From positions 8,187 to 72,186 of the forward strand of contig JAZNNR010000023.1 in NCBI GenBank assembly GCA_045580325.1: 64,000 nucleotides of DNA, in the 5' to 3' direction. Below the pieces are notes generated by a model. The model did no database searches. It was given only the letters and a program-made list of their open reading frames with translations, and was not told the origin of the DNA. A program made the translations under genes and the position numbers. Position 1 is the first letter of the stretch, and each line of letters opens with the position of its first letter. The stretch is from SIG672 sp045580325 (GTDB lineage Bacteria; Bacillota; Clostridia; Oscillospirales; CAG-272). Below, piece after piece: positions 38,419-46,789 of the stretch.

Positions 38419-40080
38419 TTGAATAAAAAGAATTTTCTTGCGTATCTGGTTATTGCCGCAGTTTTGCTTATTCCGGGATTTCTTTCGCTTATGATCTATG
38501 TTTTTACAGACTCGGCGCCAACGGTTGACGGTGTCGAATACTGCCTTGAGATCACCGATAAAAATAAAAACGTATATAAATTTGAAAGTACAGACACTAT
38601 GTCAAAGCTTTTTTACGATATAGTCGAGGGTGAGCGAAAGGGCGCATCGAGCGAGGATATTGCCGATTTTGCAGGGGACGGTATTTTCAGAGTTATGCTT
38701 CTGCAAAAGGGCAAAGAGCAGTACTATACCTTCTATTTTGACAGAACCTCGCCGAGCTCTTGCTTTTTTAAGGACAGCGACGAAAAGGTGTTTTCGGTAA
38801 AAGCGGACAAGGCGATCGAATTTATGGATTCAAGATATGCGTCAAGTCTTTACCCCTATGCCGAGCTTCCTCTGCTTACCCTTAACGGTGTAAAGGCAGA
38901 GCCCTCTGAAATAGACTGGGGATATTATTCATACAGCAGCGTGAAGCACGAGGTAGAGTATCTTACCGATAAAAAACCGACCACCGTCGATATGTCCTTC
39001 CTTGACTTTAATCTGTCTTTTTTAAAAAGCCCGGATTCTATGAAGGTGAAGGTTACAGATTCGCTCGGACTTGAATATTTCAGCGGAAGCTACGCCGAAT
39101 TTGTTACCTTCGGTCTTTTTTCAAAGGTTACCGCATCCTCGACCTACAACTGCCGTATAGAAGCCTTTTGGGACGATAAGGGTACGCTTTGCTGCGGCGA
39201 GGCTGTTTATGAGCTTAAGCTGAACGTAGATTTCGACCCGCCCGGAAGCTTCTGGCTCAGTGCCGATACTGTCGAGGGCGGCGGATTTGTGGTACTCTCG
39301 GGTAAACATATTATAGATAAAGATTCTGTAACGGTAACGTCGATTCCCTCGCTCGGAGTTACGCCAAAGTTCTTTACCGACGGCGAATATATAAGGGCAA
39401 TACTTCCGATAGGCGTCGGAAATACCAAGGACGATATTATCTATCAGGTAAAAGTAACCTACGACGGTATTTATACTGATTTTACCATTAAATCAAATAA
39501 GCCGAAAACAAGCACACGCGACTATAACCATAGCGGTCTTGTAAATACGTCGGTGAGAACAGAAAGTAACCTTGAAGCCTTTAAAAAGTTTATAACCTCG
39601 CCGAAATATGAAGAAACTGTATATAAATCGTCAACCTTTGTTGCACCCTCCTCGGGAAGTATCAGAGCATCGTTTGGCGATATTATAAATAACACTTCTT
39701 CGAGTAAGGATAAGTTCACCTCGGCGGGAATGGCATTTGTTTACTATCTCAACAGCGCAAACGGCGACAAAAATGATGTCGAAGCCTGCCTTGCAGGTGT
39801 AGTGGTAGCCGTCGGCGAAACCAAATACGGCGGAAACACGGTCGTCGTTGACCACGGACTCGGACTCAGAAGCGTTTACTACTGCCTCGGAAGCGTAGAG
39901 GTCGCTGTCGGAACGATATTAAATCCGGGTGATAAAATAGCAAACGGCTGTGCGAAAAAGGGTTATACCGACGGAGAAACCTGTTATATCGAGTTCTGGG
40001 TAGGCGATACTCCCGTATCGTACAGAGGGCTTGAATCGGGTGGATTTGGTATAAACTTCGGAGAAGAACCAAAAGCGTAA
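38419..40080 (+). CDS. Membrane-anchored protein with degenerate M23 (LytM) domain
   Basis: A 553-residue protein starting at TTG 38419, six bases after AAAGGAAGG. One N-terminal membrane segment (YLVIAAVLLIPGFLSLMIYV), a large extracellular region of unknown fold (about 45-400), and a C-terminal LytM-like domain from about 425 (SGSIRASFGD, AGVVVAVGETKYGGNTVVVD, NPGDKIANG, IEFWVGDTPV). The zinc ligands of active M23 peptidases are missing: no H-x-x-x-D after the FG motif, and the YxHL histidine is replaced in VYYCLGS. It is therefore probably a structural or regulatory pseudo-peptidase; SpoIIQ-like engulfment proteins are one comparison, not shown here. Confidence 0.82.
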   Translation: MNKKNFLAYLVIAAVLLIPGFLSLMIYVFTDSAPTVDGVEYCLEITDKNKNVYKFESTDTMSKLFYDIVEGERKGASSEDIADFAGDGIFRVMLLQKGKEQYYTFYFDRTSPSSCFFKDSDEKVFSVKADKAIEFMDSRYASSLYPYAELPLLTLNGVKAEPSEIDWGYYSYSSVKHEVEYLTDKKPTTVDMSFLDFNLSFLKSPDSMKVKVTDSLGLEYFSGSYAEFVTFGLFSKVTASSTYNCRIEAFWDDKGTLCCGEAVYELKLNVDFDPPGSFWLSADTVEGGGFVVLSGKHIIDKDSVTVTSIPSLGVTPKFFTDGEYIRAILPIGVGNTKDDIIYQVKVTYDGIYTDFTIKSNKPKTSTRDYNHSGLVNTSVRTESNLEAFKKFITSPKYEETVYKSSTFVAPSSGSIRASFGDIINNTSSSKDKFTSAGMAFVYYLNSANGDKNDVEACLAGVVVAVGETKYGGNTVVVDHGLGLRSVYYCLGSVEVAVGTILNPGDKIANGCAKKGYTDGETCYIEFWVGDTPVSYRGLESGGFGINFGEEPKA

Positions 40081-40118
40081 ATATTCATAAAAATATTGTA
40101 AAAAAATTCGTATTCCCA

Positions 40119-40147
40119 TTGATTTTTTTGAAAAGCTATGATATAAT
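40119..40147 (+). promoter_or_regulatory. Promoter of SRP RNA (and dnaX)
   Basis: TTGATT, 17-bp spacer ending CTATGA, TATAAT. Start expected near 40154. Confidence 0.8.
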
Positions 40148-40150
40148 GAT

Positions 40151-40184
40151 ACGGTAGTTTGTAGGGAACCCTGCAGACTACCGT
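40151..40184 (+). other. 5' leader hairpin of the SRP RNA precursor
   Basis: ACGGTAGTTTGTAGGG pairs with CCCTGCAGACTACCGT (one mismatch, one or two G-U). It occupies the very 5' end of the predicted transcript, about 20 bases before the SRP RNA body. It may guide processing or stabilise the 5' end. Confidence 0.6.
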
Positions 40185-40205
40185 GTCAAATTTATACAGG
40201 ATATG

Positions 40206-40492
40206 AAATAAGACCATACCGGCCGGGGAGTTAGCGGTGCCTTGTACCTGCAATCCGCTACAGCAGGGGTTATTTCCGCTCTTGAGGGCAGAGTGGGTGT
40301 GGTCAGCACCGATCGCTTTGCGTGTTGAAGAATGGGTCCTGTGCAACTAATGGCTGTGAACCATGTCAGGTGGGAGACCAAGCAGCATTAAGCAGTATCA
40401 CTTAGTGTGCCACGGGCTCGCCTGTTCGGAGCGCAGACATCGGAAAGCGCATGTTCGTTTCTGCTCGATTTTGCGGTGTATGGTCTTATTTT
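40206..40492 (+). ncRNA. ffs: Signal recognition particle RNA, large Bacillus type
   Basis: The ends pair: AATAAGACCATAC near 40206 with GTATGGTCTTATT near 40478. The S domain carries the Ffh-binding signature GTCAGGTGGGAGACCAAGCAGC-type loop (read as GTCAGGT, GAGA tetraloop, AAGCAGC at about 40368-40390), preceded by GGGTCCTGTGCAA and TGTGAACCAT. The 5' part (GGTGCCTTGTACC, GCTACAGCAGGGG) fits the Alu domain of the large form. Position directly upstream of dnaX matches Bacillus scr-dnaX. Confidence 0.92.
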
Positions 40493-40538
40493 GTATCCTG
40501 TCTTTTTATTTATTAAAGTCGAAACGGAGGAAAAGAAA

Positions 40539-42302
40539 ATGGCAACACAAAACGGACATCAGGCACTTTACCGTAAGTGGCGACCTGCAACTTTTTCCGA
40601 TGTTGTCGGTCAGGATCACATAACGAGTGTTCTGAAATATCAGGTTTCGCTTAGCAAGACAAATCACGCGTATCTTTTCTGCGGTTCAAGAGGAACGGGA
40701 AAGACTACCTGCGCGAAGATTCTTGCAAAGGCGGTAAACTGTCCGAATGCTAAAAACGGAGAACCCTGTAACGAGTGCGAAATTTGCCGTAGAATAGACA
40801 GCGGAATGTCTATGGAGGTTCTCGAAATGGACGCGGCAAGTAATACGGGCGTAGATTATATCCGAGATATAAGGGAAGAGGTCGTATTCTCGCCGTCAGA
40901 GGTCGGAACGAGAGTCTATATCATAGACGAGGTCCATATGCTGACCGAAAGTGCCTTCAACGCGCTGCTTAAAACGCTTGAAGAGCCGCCTCAAAAGGTC
41001 ATATTCATACTTGCGACTACCGAGATCCAGAAAATTCCCGCGACTATTTTGTCAAGATGTCAGCGCTTTGACTTCAGAAGGATTCCTGTCAAGACCATAG
41101 GCGAAAGACTTATGAAAATTGCATCGCAGGAGGAAATAGAGATCACCGAGAGCGCCGCTCATCTGATAGCAAAGCTTGCACAGGGCGGTATGCGAGATGC
41201 TATAAGTATGCTCGAGCTTTGCAGCGGTGAGGGTGGTAAGATCACCGAGGAGAGAATATCAGAGGCTACGGGTATAATCGGACGTGAGTCGATAATCAGA
41301 ACGGTAAAGGCTGTTCTTTCGGGAAATTACCGAGAGATATTCACGATAATTTCGTCGGTTTACTCGAATTCGTACGATATATCGTCATTTGTTTCCGAAA
41401 TAATGCAGTTCTACCGCGACGTTGCAATATATAAAACGCTTGCATCGAAAACGGGTGAAATATCACGAGAGATTCTCGACCTCAGCGATGCGGAGCTTTC
41501 GGATATTAAGACTATCGCAGAAAAAATAAGACAAGAAACTGTAATATACCATATAAAGCTTCTTGAAGAGGCATTCCTTTCAATGTCGCGCGGCACGGAT
41601 AAGAGGATCTCGGCAGAGATGACTCTTATGAGAATGTGCAGCGGCGATGCGCTCGGTACGTCGAGCGAGGCACTCGCAGAGCGGATATCTTCGCTTGAGG
41701 CGCGCTTTACCGAGGGCGGAATATTTCCCGCGCCGCGCCCTACTTTCGAGAGTAACAGCGAAAATTCAGCTCCTAAGACATCTGCCGCGGAGAATGCGAT
41801 AAGGCCTACAAGCAAAGAGGTAAAGCCTTCCGAAAACAGCGAAACACCGATAGCTCTTATAAACGACGACGAGCTTCCGCCGTGGGACGTTGAGGAAGAT
41901 GTGCAGCCGAGCGTGTCAGCAGCACCCGAAAAGCCCACAGTAAAAGCCGAAAAGGAAGCGCAGAGCGCAAAGATCCCTGCGCCCACACCTGCACCCGACT
42001 CTGAAGCTTCAGACGGACCCGAGTGGAGCGAGTTTCCCGACTGGATAGAGGTCGTTTCGCAGTACGATAAAATAGACCGCAGTATCGCGCCATTTTTAAG
42101 ACTCGCAACGGCAGATACCGACGGCAAAACTCTGCGTATAAAGGTTTCGGACAGTTTTTCGAAAATGATGCTTGAAAATGCCAAGGTCGAAGATTTTATC
42201 ATGCGTTTTTCGGCGTCGAGAGGATTTATGTTCGAGCGCGCTGTAGTCGAGGTGGCTGCTGTAAAAGAAGATCAGGTGTCAATGTTTGACTCACTTATAT
42301 AA
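40539..42302 (+). CDS. dnaX: DNA polymerase III subunits gamma/tau
   Basis: A 587-residue clamp-loader ATPase. LYRKWRPATFSDVVGQDHIT is the canonical N-terminus; Walker A GSRGTGKTTCAK; zinc site with cysteines in NCPNAKNGEPCNECEIC; Walker B IIDEVHMLTE; ALLKTLEEPPQKVIFILATT; sensor AILSRCQRFDF. Residues beyond about 370 are the tau part: a Pro/Glu/Ala-rich linker and a C-terminal domain (WIEVVSQYDKIDRSIAPFL). ATG 40539 with CGGAGGAAAAG is chosen; the frame is open further upstream but that lies within the SRP RNA. Followed by ybaB and recR as in Bacillus. Confidence 0.97.
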   Translation: MATQNGHQALYRKWRPATFSDVVGQDHITSVLKYQVSLSKTNHAYLFCGSRGTGKTTCAKILAKAVNCPNAKNGEPCNECEICRRIDSGMSMEVLEMDAASNTGVDYIRDIREEVVFSPSEVGTRVYIIDEVHMLTESAFNALLKTLEEPPQKVIFILATTEIQKIPATILSRCQRFDFRRIPVKTIGERLMKIASQEEIEITESAAHLIAKLAQGGMRDAISMLELCSGEGGKITEERISEATGIIGRESIIRTVKAVLSGNYREIFTIISSVYSNSYDISSFVSEIMQFYRDVAIYKTLASKTGEISREILDLSDAELSDIKTIAEKIRQETVIYHIKLLEEAFLSMSRGTDKRISAEMTLMRMCSGDALGTSSEALAERISSLEARFTEGGIFPAPRPTFESNSENSAPKTSAAENAIRPTSKEVKPSENSETPIALINDDELPPWDVEEDVQPSVSAAPEKPTVKAEKEAQSAKIPAPTPAPDSEASDGPEWSEFPDWIEVVSQYDKIDRSIAPFLRLATADTDGKTLRIKVSDSFSKMMLENAKVEDFIMRFSASRGFMFERAVVEVAAVKEDQVSMFDSLI

Positions 42303-42332
42303 AACAAAATAACAGTTTTGGAGGATATTAAA

Positions 42333-42680
42333 ATGAAATCAAGATTACCCGAAGGATACGGCGGAGGTCCTGCAAGTATGCAGGGAATGATCAAGCAGGC
42401 TCAGAAGATGCAGGAGAGAATGGCAGAGCTTCAGGAAGAGCTTGATGCACGCGAGTATGAAATAAAGGCAGGCGGCGGTGCGGTAACACTTACCATAAAC
42501 GGTAAGAAAGAAGTAAGCACACTTGATATTTCGCCTGAAATCGTTGATCCCGATGATATAGAAACTCTTTCCGACATCATTATTGCCGCAGTAAACGAGG
42601 CAATAAAGAAGGTAGAGGAAACAAACAACGAAGAAATGTCCAAGATAACCGGCTCAGTGTCTATGCCGGGCATGTTCTGA
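42333..42680 (+). CDS. ybaB: YbaB/EbfC family nucleoid-associated protein
   Basis: A 115-residue DNA-binding protein. Typical pattern: GMIKQAQKMQERMAELQEEL, then GGGAVTLTINGKKEVSTLDI, SPEIVDPDDIETLSDIIIAA and a C-terminal glycine-rich SVSMPGMF. TTGGAGG is nine bases before ATG 42333. Lies between dnaX and recR, one base before the recR start, and is probably co-transcribed and coupled. Confidence 0.95.
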   Translation: MKSRLPEGYGGGPASMQGMIKQAQKMQERMAELQEELDAREYEIKAGGGAVTLTINGKKEVSTLDISPEIVDPDDIETLSDIIIAAVNEAIKKVEETNNEEMSKITGSVSMPGMF

Positions 42681-42681
42681 T

Positions 42682-43281
42682 ATGTCTGAATTCATAGCAC
42701 CGCTCGAAAGCCTTATCGAAGGCTTTGCGCGTCTTCCCGGAGTGGGAAGAAAGTCAGCAACACGCTATGCGCTTGCCGTTCTTGATATGAACGACGAGGA
42801 CGTGCTTGCCTTTGCCGATTCTCTCTCGGGCGCAAAGACTCGCATAAAAAAATGCAAAGTATGCGGTAACTTTACAGATACCGAGCTCTGTCCCGTCTGC
42901 GAGGACACAGAAAGACTGCCCATAATTTGCGTAGTAGAGGATGTGCGCGCACTTATGAGTATAGAGCGGGTAAGAGAGTATAGAGGCAGATACCACGTTC
43001 TTGGCGGAGTGCTTTCCCCAATGAATGGGATAGGACCCGATCAGCTTAATATTTCGTCCCTTCTTTCGCGTATATCGTCTGAGGGCATAACAGAGATCAT
43101 CGTAGCGACCAATCCGACGGTCGAGGGTGAGGCGACGGCGATGTACCTCACAAAGCTTTTAACACCGCTTGGTGTTAAGACCTCGAGACTTGCGTACGGA
43201 ATACCGGTCGGCGCAGACCTTGAATATACCGATGCCGTAACACTGCTTCGCGCACTCGACGGCAGACGAGAGATCAACTGA
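42682..43281 (+). CDS. recR: Recombination mediator RecR
   Basis: A 199-residue recombination-repair protein that works with RecO/RecF in loading RecA. Helix-hairpin-helix: LIEGFARLPGVGRKSATRYA; zinc finger: CKVCGNFTDTELCPVC; Toprim: ICVVEDVRALMSIERV...YHVLGG, and the C-terminal IIVATNPTVEGEATAMYL. Normal length. It follows ybaB directly; a hairpin-embedded promoter element begins 24 bases after the stop. Confidence 0.97.
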   Translation: MSEFIAPLESLIEGFARLPGVGRKSATRYALAVLDMNDEDVLAFADSLSGAKTRIKKCKVCGNFTDTELCPVCEDTERLPIICVVEDVRALMSIERVREYRGRYHVLGGVLSPMNGIGPDQLNISSLLSRISSEGITEIIVATNPTVEGEATAMYLTKLLTPLGVKTSRLAYGIPVGADLEYTDAVTLLRALDGRREIN

Positions 43282-43305
43282 AAATACGCTTTTAGTATGA
43301 ATATT

Positions 43306-43354
43306 TGCAAATTTCGGCAGAGATATTGTTTTCTCTGCCGATTTGTGTTATAAT
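43306..43354 (+). promoter_or_regulatory. Hairpin-embedded terminator/promoter element, copy 4
   Basis: CGGCAGAGA/TCTCTGCCG (43315-43323, 43332-43340) with outer CAAAT/ATTTG pairing; -35 TTGTTT in the loop (43326-43331); 17-bp spacer; -10 TATAAT (43349-43354). Between recR and the TfoX-like gene. Confidence 0.77.
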
Positions 43355-43385
43355 GTAAAAAAGAAACGATAATTTGGAGATAACT

Positions 43386-43673
43386 ATGGCAAGCAGTAAA
43401 GAATATATAGAGCTTATTTTGGAGGAGTGCGGCGGTCTTTCTGCTCGTGCAATGATGGGCGAATACCTGCTGTACTACGGTGGTAAGATTGTCGGTGGTG
43501 TTTATGATAACCGTTTGCTTGTTAAACCCACGAGGTCGGCAGCTTCACTGATGCCAAATGCACCAAGAGAGCTTCCGTACGAAGGAGCAAGGGAAATGCT
43601 TCTTGTGGAAAATATTGAAGATAAGGATTTTCTAAAGAAATTGTTCGAAGCTATGTATGACGAGCTTCCCTAA
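43386..43673 (+). CDS. TfoX N-terminal domain-like protein
   Basis: A 95-residue protein matching the TfoX/YjhA N-terminal domain: EYIELILEECGGLSARAMMG, EYLLYYGGKIVGGVYDNRLL, and LVKPT with a C-terminal helix FLKKLFEAMYDELP. This small fold occurs alone in many Bacillota and its role outside competence is unclear. ATG 43386 is preceded by TTGGAGA; the ATG at 43374 lies within that site. It is driven by copy 4 of the promoter element. Confidence 0.88.
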   Translation: MASSKEYIELILEECGGLSARAMMGEYLLYYGGKIVGGVYDNRLLVKPTRSAASLMPNAPRELPYEGAREMLLVENIEDKDFLKKLFEAMYDELP

Positions 43674-43716
43674 CCGAAGAAAAAGAAATAACAATAATTA
43701 AACGGAGAATACAGAA

Positions 43717-43926
43717 ATGAAGCAATACGAATACAAATTTGTAGAAATCAAAAGAGAAATAGGAATGAAGGTTAAAAGAGGCGAAACCTTCGAAAAATGC
43801 AAGCAAGTGATCACGGAAGAGGCGCAGCAGGGTTGGAGATTAAAGCAGATCGTAGCTCCGTTTGACGAAAAATCAAGCACATACTACGCATACGCTTATC
43901 AGATTATTTTTGAAAGAGAAATATAA
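43717..43926 (+). CDS. DUF4177 protein
   Basis: A 69-residue protein with the DUF4177 pattern: KQYEYKFVEIKREIGMKVKR, GETFEKCKQVITEEAQQGWR and LKQIVAPFDEK...YAYQIIFE. Unknown function. CGGAGAA lies eight bases before the ATG; 43 bases after the TfoX-like gene, probably the same transcript, ended by the shared terminator. Confidence 0.88.
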   Translation: MKQYEYKFVEIKREIGMKVKRGETFEKCKQVITEEAQQGWRLKQIVAPFDEKSSTYYAYAYQIIFEREI

Positions 43927-43934
43927 GCTAAATA

Positions 43935-43968
43935 AAAACCGACAGATCTTAAAATCTGTCGGTTTTTT
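43935..43968. terminator. Bidirectional terminator between DUF4177 and ftsH
   Basis: AAAACCGACAGAT/ATCTGTCGGTTTT plus T-run. Shares the ACAGAT..TTAAAATCTGTCGGT core with the terminator at 27144-27180. Confidence 0.9.
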
Positions 43969-43970
43969 AC

Positions 43971-46172
43971 TTAATTATCTGTATCCGATGAATTTGTATC
44001 TTCATCTGTCTGGTCAGCGCTTTCGGCAGGCTCGTTGTCCTCGCCGCTTGCTTCGGCAGACTCTGTCGGTTCGGCTTCAGCCTCAGTACCGATAGGAGCA
44101 GATGCTTCTACGGCAGGGCCCGTTACACCGTCAGTAGCGTTTTCGGAAGCCGCCTCACGCTCACGGGCAAGTCGTTCTTCTTCCTCGCGGCGCTTCTTTT
44201 CTTCTTCGTCGCGGATACGCTTTTCTTCGTTTTCGGCGATACTCTTGCGGCGCTTTTCGTCCATGATCTCCTGAATTTCTTCGAAGGTATGGTCGCCTTC
44301 CATCGCGGTCTTAAACTGAATTTCGTCCATCGTTTCGTACTTAACAAGGAATTCAGCAACGAATTTCAGCTTGTCAGAATGCTCTGTGAGTATCTGCTCA
44401 GCTCTGTCATAAGCCTCTGTGATAATTCTCTTGATCTCGCTGTCGATAAGTGCTGCGGTAGATTCGGAGTAGTTCTTTTCGCCGCCGAAATCTTTTCCGA
44501 GGAATACCTCGCTGTGTCCTGATCCGTAAACGATAGGACCAAGCTCGTCGCTCATACCAAGACGGGTAACCATCTTGCGCGCGATCTCGGTTGCACGCTG
44601 AATATCATTTGATGCACCGCCCGAGAAGTCGTTGAAGGTGATCTTTTCGGCAACGCGTCCGCCGAGGAGCATCGAAATATGCTCTGAAAGCTCGGAGCGG
44701 TATTCGCTGTATTTGTCTTCCTGCGGGAGATTGAGGGTATATCCGAGAGCGCGTCCGCTCGGAATGATAGAGATCTGATGAACAGGGTCGAGCGAGGGGA
44801 GATAGTAGGCGATAAGTGCGTGGCCCGCCTCGTGATAAGCGGTCTTGCGCTTTTCCTCTTCCTTTATCTTCATACTCTTCTTCTGAGTACCGACGACGAT
44901 CTTCATTATAGCATCTTCAATATCGTTCATACCGATAAGCGTTTTGCCGCGTCTTGCCGCGAGAAGAGCCGCTTCGTTGAGAAGGTTTGCAAGGTCAGCA
45001 CCTGTAAATCCTGCAGTGCCCTTTGCGACGATCGAAAGGTCAACACCTTCTTCGAAGGGTTTGTTACGTGCGTGGATCTTGAGAATTTCCTCTCTGCCCT
45101 TGAGGTCGGGATAGTTTACCGTGATTTCACGGTCAAAACGTCCGGGACGGAGAAGTGCGGGGTCGAGAATGTCGGGACGGTTTGTTGCCGCCATAACGAT
45201 AATGCCGTCGTTACCGCTGAATCCGTCCATCTCTACGAGGAGCTGGTTGAGAGTTTGTTCACGCTCGTCGTGTCCGCCGCCGAGACCTGCTCCGCGATGA
45301 CGTCCGACTGCGTCGATTTCATCTATAAATATAATACTTGCGGGGTGCTTGCGCGCCGTTTCAAAAAGGTCGCGGACACGGGATGCACCGACACCGGCGT
45401 ACATTTCAACGAAATCCGAACCGGAGATAGAATAGAAGGGAACACCCGCTTCGCCTGCAACAGCCTTGGCGAGAAGTGTTTTACCTGTACCGGGAGGTCC
45501 TACGAGGAGAACACCGTGCGGTATTTTAGCACCGAGCTTTGTGAAGTAGTCGGGGTCTTTAAGGAACTGTACTATTTCCTGAAGCTCTTCCTTTTCCTCG
45601 TCTGCGCCTGCGACGTCAGAGAAAAGAATACGCTTTTTCTCGTCGGGAACGTTCATTTTTGCTCTTGACTTCGCAAAGGACGGACCGCTTCTTCCGGGAG
45701 CGTTCTTACCGTTTGCCGACTGCTTGAACACCCAGAAAACAAGACCGCCCAGGAGGAGAATAATAGCAACGTAGGGAAGAATCGAAACCCAAATGGGAAT
45801 CTTTGTAGGCTCTAAAAGATCGTATTTCAGCTTTTCTATCTTGTTTCCCGATGATACGCTCTGATTGTGTTCGTCAACTTCCTTGTTGTAGGCAAGGACG
45901 TAGCTGTAGCAGTCATCATAGAAACGCTGACGGTCTTGCAGATGATATACTATCTTTTTGTCCTTAGTTGTTATAACGGTCAGCTTGTTTGATGCTTCAA
46001 GCGTGAAGGTCTTGACCGATTCTTCACCGTTTACTCCGATATTCTCAAAAAGCTCAACGATGTCGCTGTAAACGGGGTCTTCCTCGTTGCCTTTAAGAAT
46101 GAATGCAACCGCAACGATAACGAGCGTTATAAGAAGTAAAAAGCTTAGTATTGAAAATAGATTTTTTTTCAT
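43971..46172 (-). CDS. ftsH: ATP-dependent zinc metalloprotease FtsH
   Basis: A 733-residue membrane-bound AAA+ protease. Two membrane segments (LFSILSFLLLITLVIVAVAF and IPIWVSILPYVAIILLLGGL) frame the extracytoplasmic domain; Walker A GPPGTGKTLLAK near residue 225, Walker B IIFIDEIDAVGR near 282, SRH region ATNRPDILDPALLRPGRFD, and the zinc motif HEAGHA near residue 448. It is longer than usual: residues from about 640 form a charged then acidic Ser/Glu/Ala-rich tail. Last gene of the long minus-strand operon, after tilS-hpt as in Bacillus. Confidence 0.97.
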   Translation of the reverse strand: MKKNLFSILSFLLLITLVIVAVAFILKGNEEDPVYSDIVELFENIGVNGEESVKTFTLEASNKLTVITTKDKKIVYHLQDRQRFYDDCYSYVLAYNKEVDEHNQSVSSGNKIEKLKYDLLEPTKIPIWVSILPYVAIILLLGGLVFWVFKQSANGKNAPGRSGPSFAKSRAKMNVPDEKKRILFSDVAGADEEKEELQEIVQFLKDPDYFTKLGAKIPHGVLLVGPPGTGKTLLAKAVAGEAGVPFYSISGSDFVEMYAGVGASRVRDLFETARKHPASIIFIDEIDAVGRHRGAGLGGGHDEREQTLNQLLVEMDGFSGNDGIIVMAATNRPDILDPALLRPGRFDREITVNYPDLKGREEILKIHARNKPFEEGVDLSIVAKGTAGFTGADLANLLNEAALLAARRGKTLIGMNDIEDAIMKIVVGTQKKSMKIKEEEKRKTAYHEAGHALIAYYLPSLDPVHQISIIPSGRALGYTLNLPQEDKYSEYRSELSEHISMLLGGRVAEKITFNDFSGGASNDIQRATEIARKMVTRLGMSDELGPIVYGSGHSEVFLGKDFGGEKNYSESTAALIDSEIKRIITEAYDRAEQILTEHSDKLKFVAEFLVKYETMDEIQFKTAMEGDHTFEEIQEIMDEKRRKSIAENEEKRIRDEEEKKRREEEERLAREREAASENATDGVTGPAVEASAPIGTEAEAEPTESAEASGEDNEPAESADQTDEDTNSSDTDN

Positions 46173-46219
46173 TATATAAGTGTAACTCCGTGATAATGTA
46201 ATTTAACAGTAAAATCTGT

Positions 46220-46789
46220 TTAATTGTTTTTAGTGTAAATTTCGGGTTTAAGAACTCCTATATAGGGAAGAGCTCTGTATTTTTCCGCATAGTCGAGTCC
46301 GTATCCTACAACAAACTTGTCTTCAACCTCACGTCCTATGTAATCTGCATTGTAATCGACCTCTCTGCGCGAAGGCTTATCGAGAAGAGCAACGCACTTA
46401 ACGCTTGATGCGCCCTTGTTTTCAAGATACTTTGTAAGATAGAGCATCGTGCGTCCGCTGTCGATTATATCTTCTACAATAAGTATGTCCAGATCTTCAA
46501 TATCATGACGGTAAATATCAAGCATAATATTTATAGTTTTGGAAGAAGATGTAGAAGCACCGTACGAGGACACCTTCATAAAGTCTATTTCAACAGGACG
46601 TTTAATATGCTTCATAAGGTCGCCCATAAATACGACAGAGCCCTTGAGTATTCCGAGCAGAAGGAGTCTTTTTTCGGGATCGGGATAATCGCGGTCGATG
46701 TCTGCGGCGATCTTTTTTACGATCTCCTCAAGCTCGCCTTCGGAAATCATAGTATAGTCAATGTCATTGTTGATGTCATATTTCTTCAT
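46220..46789 (-). CDS. hpt: Hypoxanthine phosphoribosyltransferase
   Basis: A 189-residue purine-salvage enzyme. PRPP-binding motif DILIVEDIIDSGRTM near residue 101; LLLGILKGSVVFMGDL; and the C-terminal FVVGYGLDYAEKYRALPYIGV. It overlaps the end of tilS by 14 bases, with AAAGGA inside tilS as ribosome site. In Bacillus the TilS/HprT pair also interacts with FtsH regulation, and the gene order is the same. Confidence 0.97.
   Translation of the reverse strand: MKKYDINNDIDYTMISEGELEEIVKKIAADIDRDYPDPEKRLLLLGILKGSVVFMGDLMKHIKRPVEIDFMKVSSYGASTSSSKTINIMLDIYRHDIEDLDILIVEDIIDSGRTMLYLTKYLENKGASSVKCVALLDKPSRREVDYNADYIGREVEDKFVVGYGLDYAEKYRALPYIGVLKPEIYTKNN

Noticed and set aside
40407..40538. N-terminal extension of dnaX from the upstream ATG
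   Set aside because: The extension overlaps the SRP RNA; ATG 40539 has a good ribosome site and the canonical N-terminus.
44778..45668. 296-codon plus-strand open frame antisense to ftsH
   Set aside because: Cysteine-rich shadow of a highly biased gene; no start signal.
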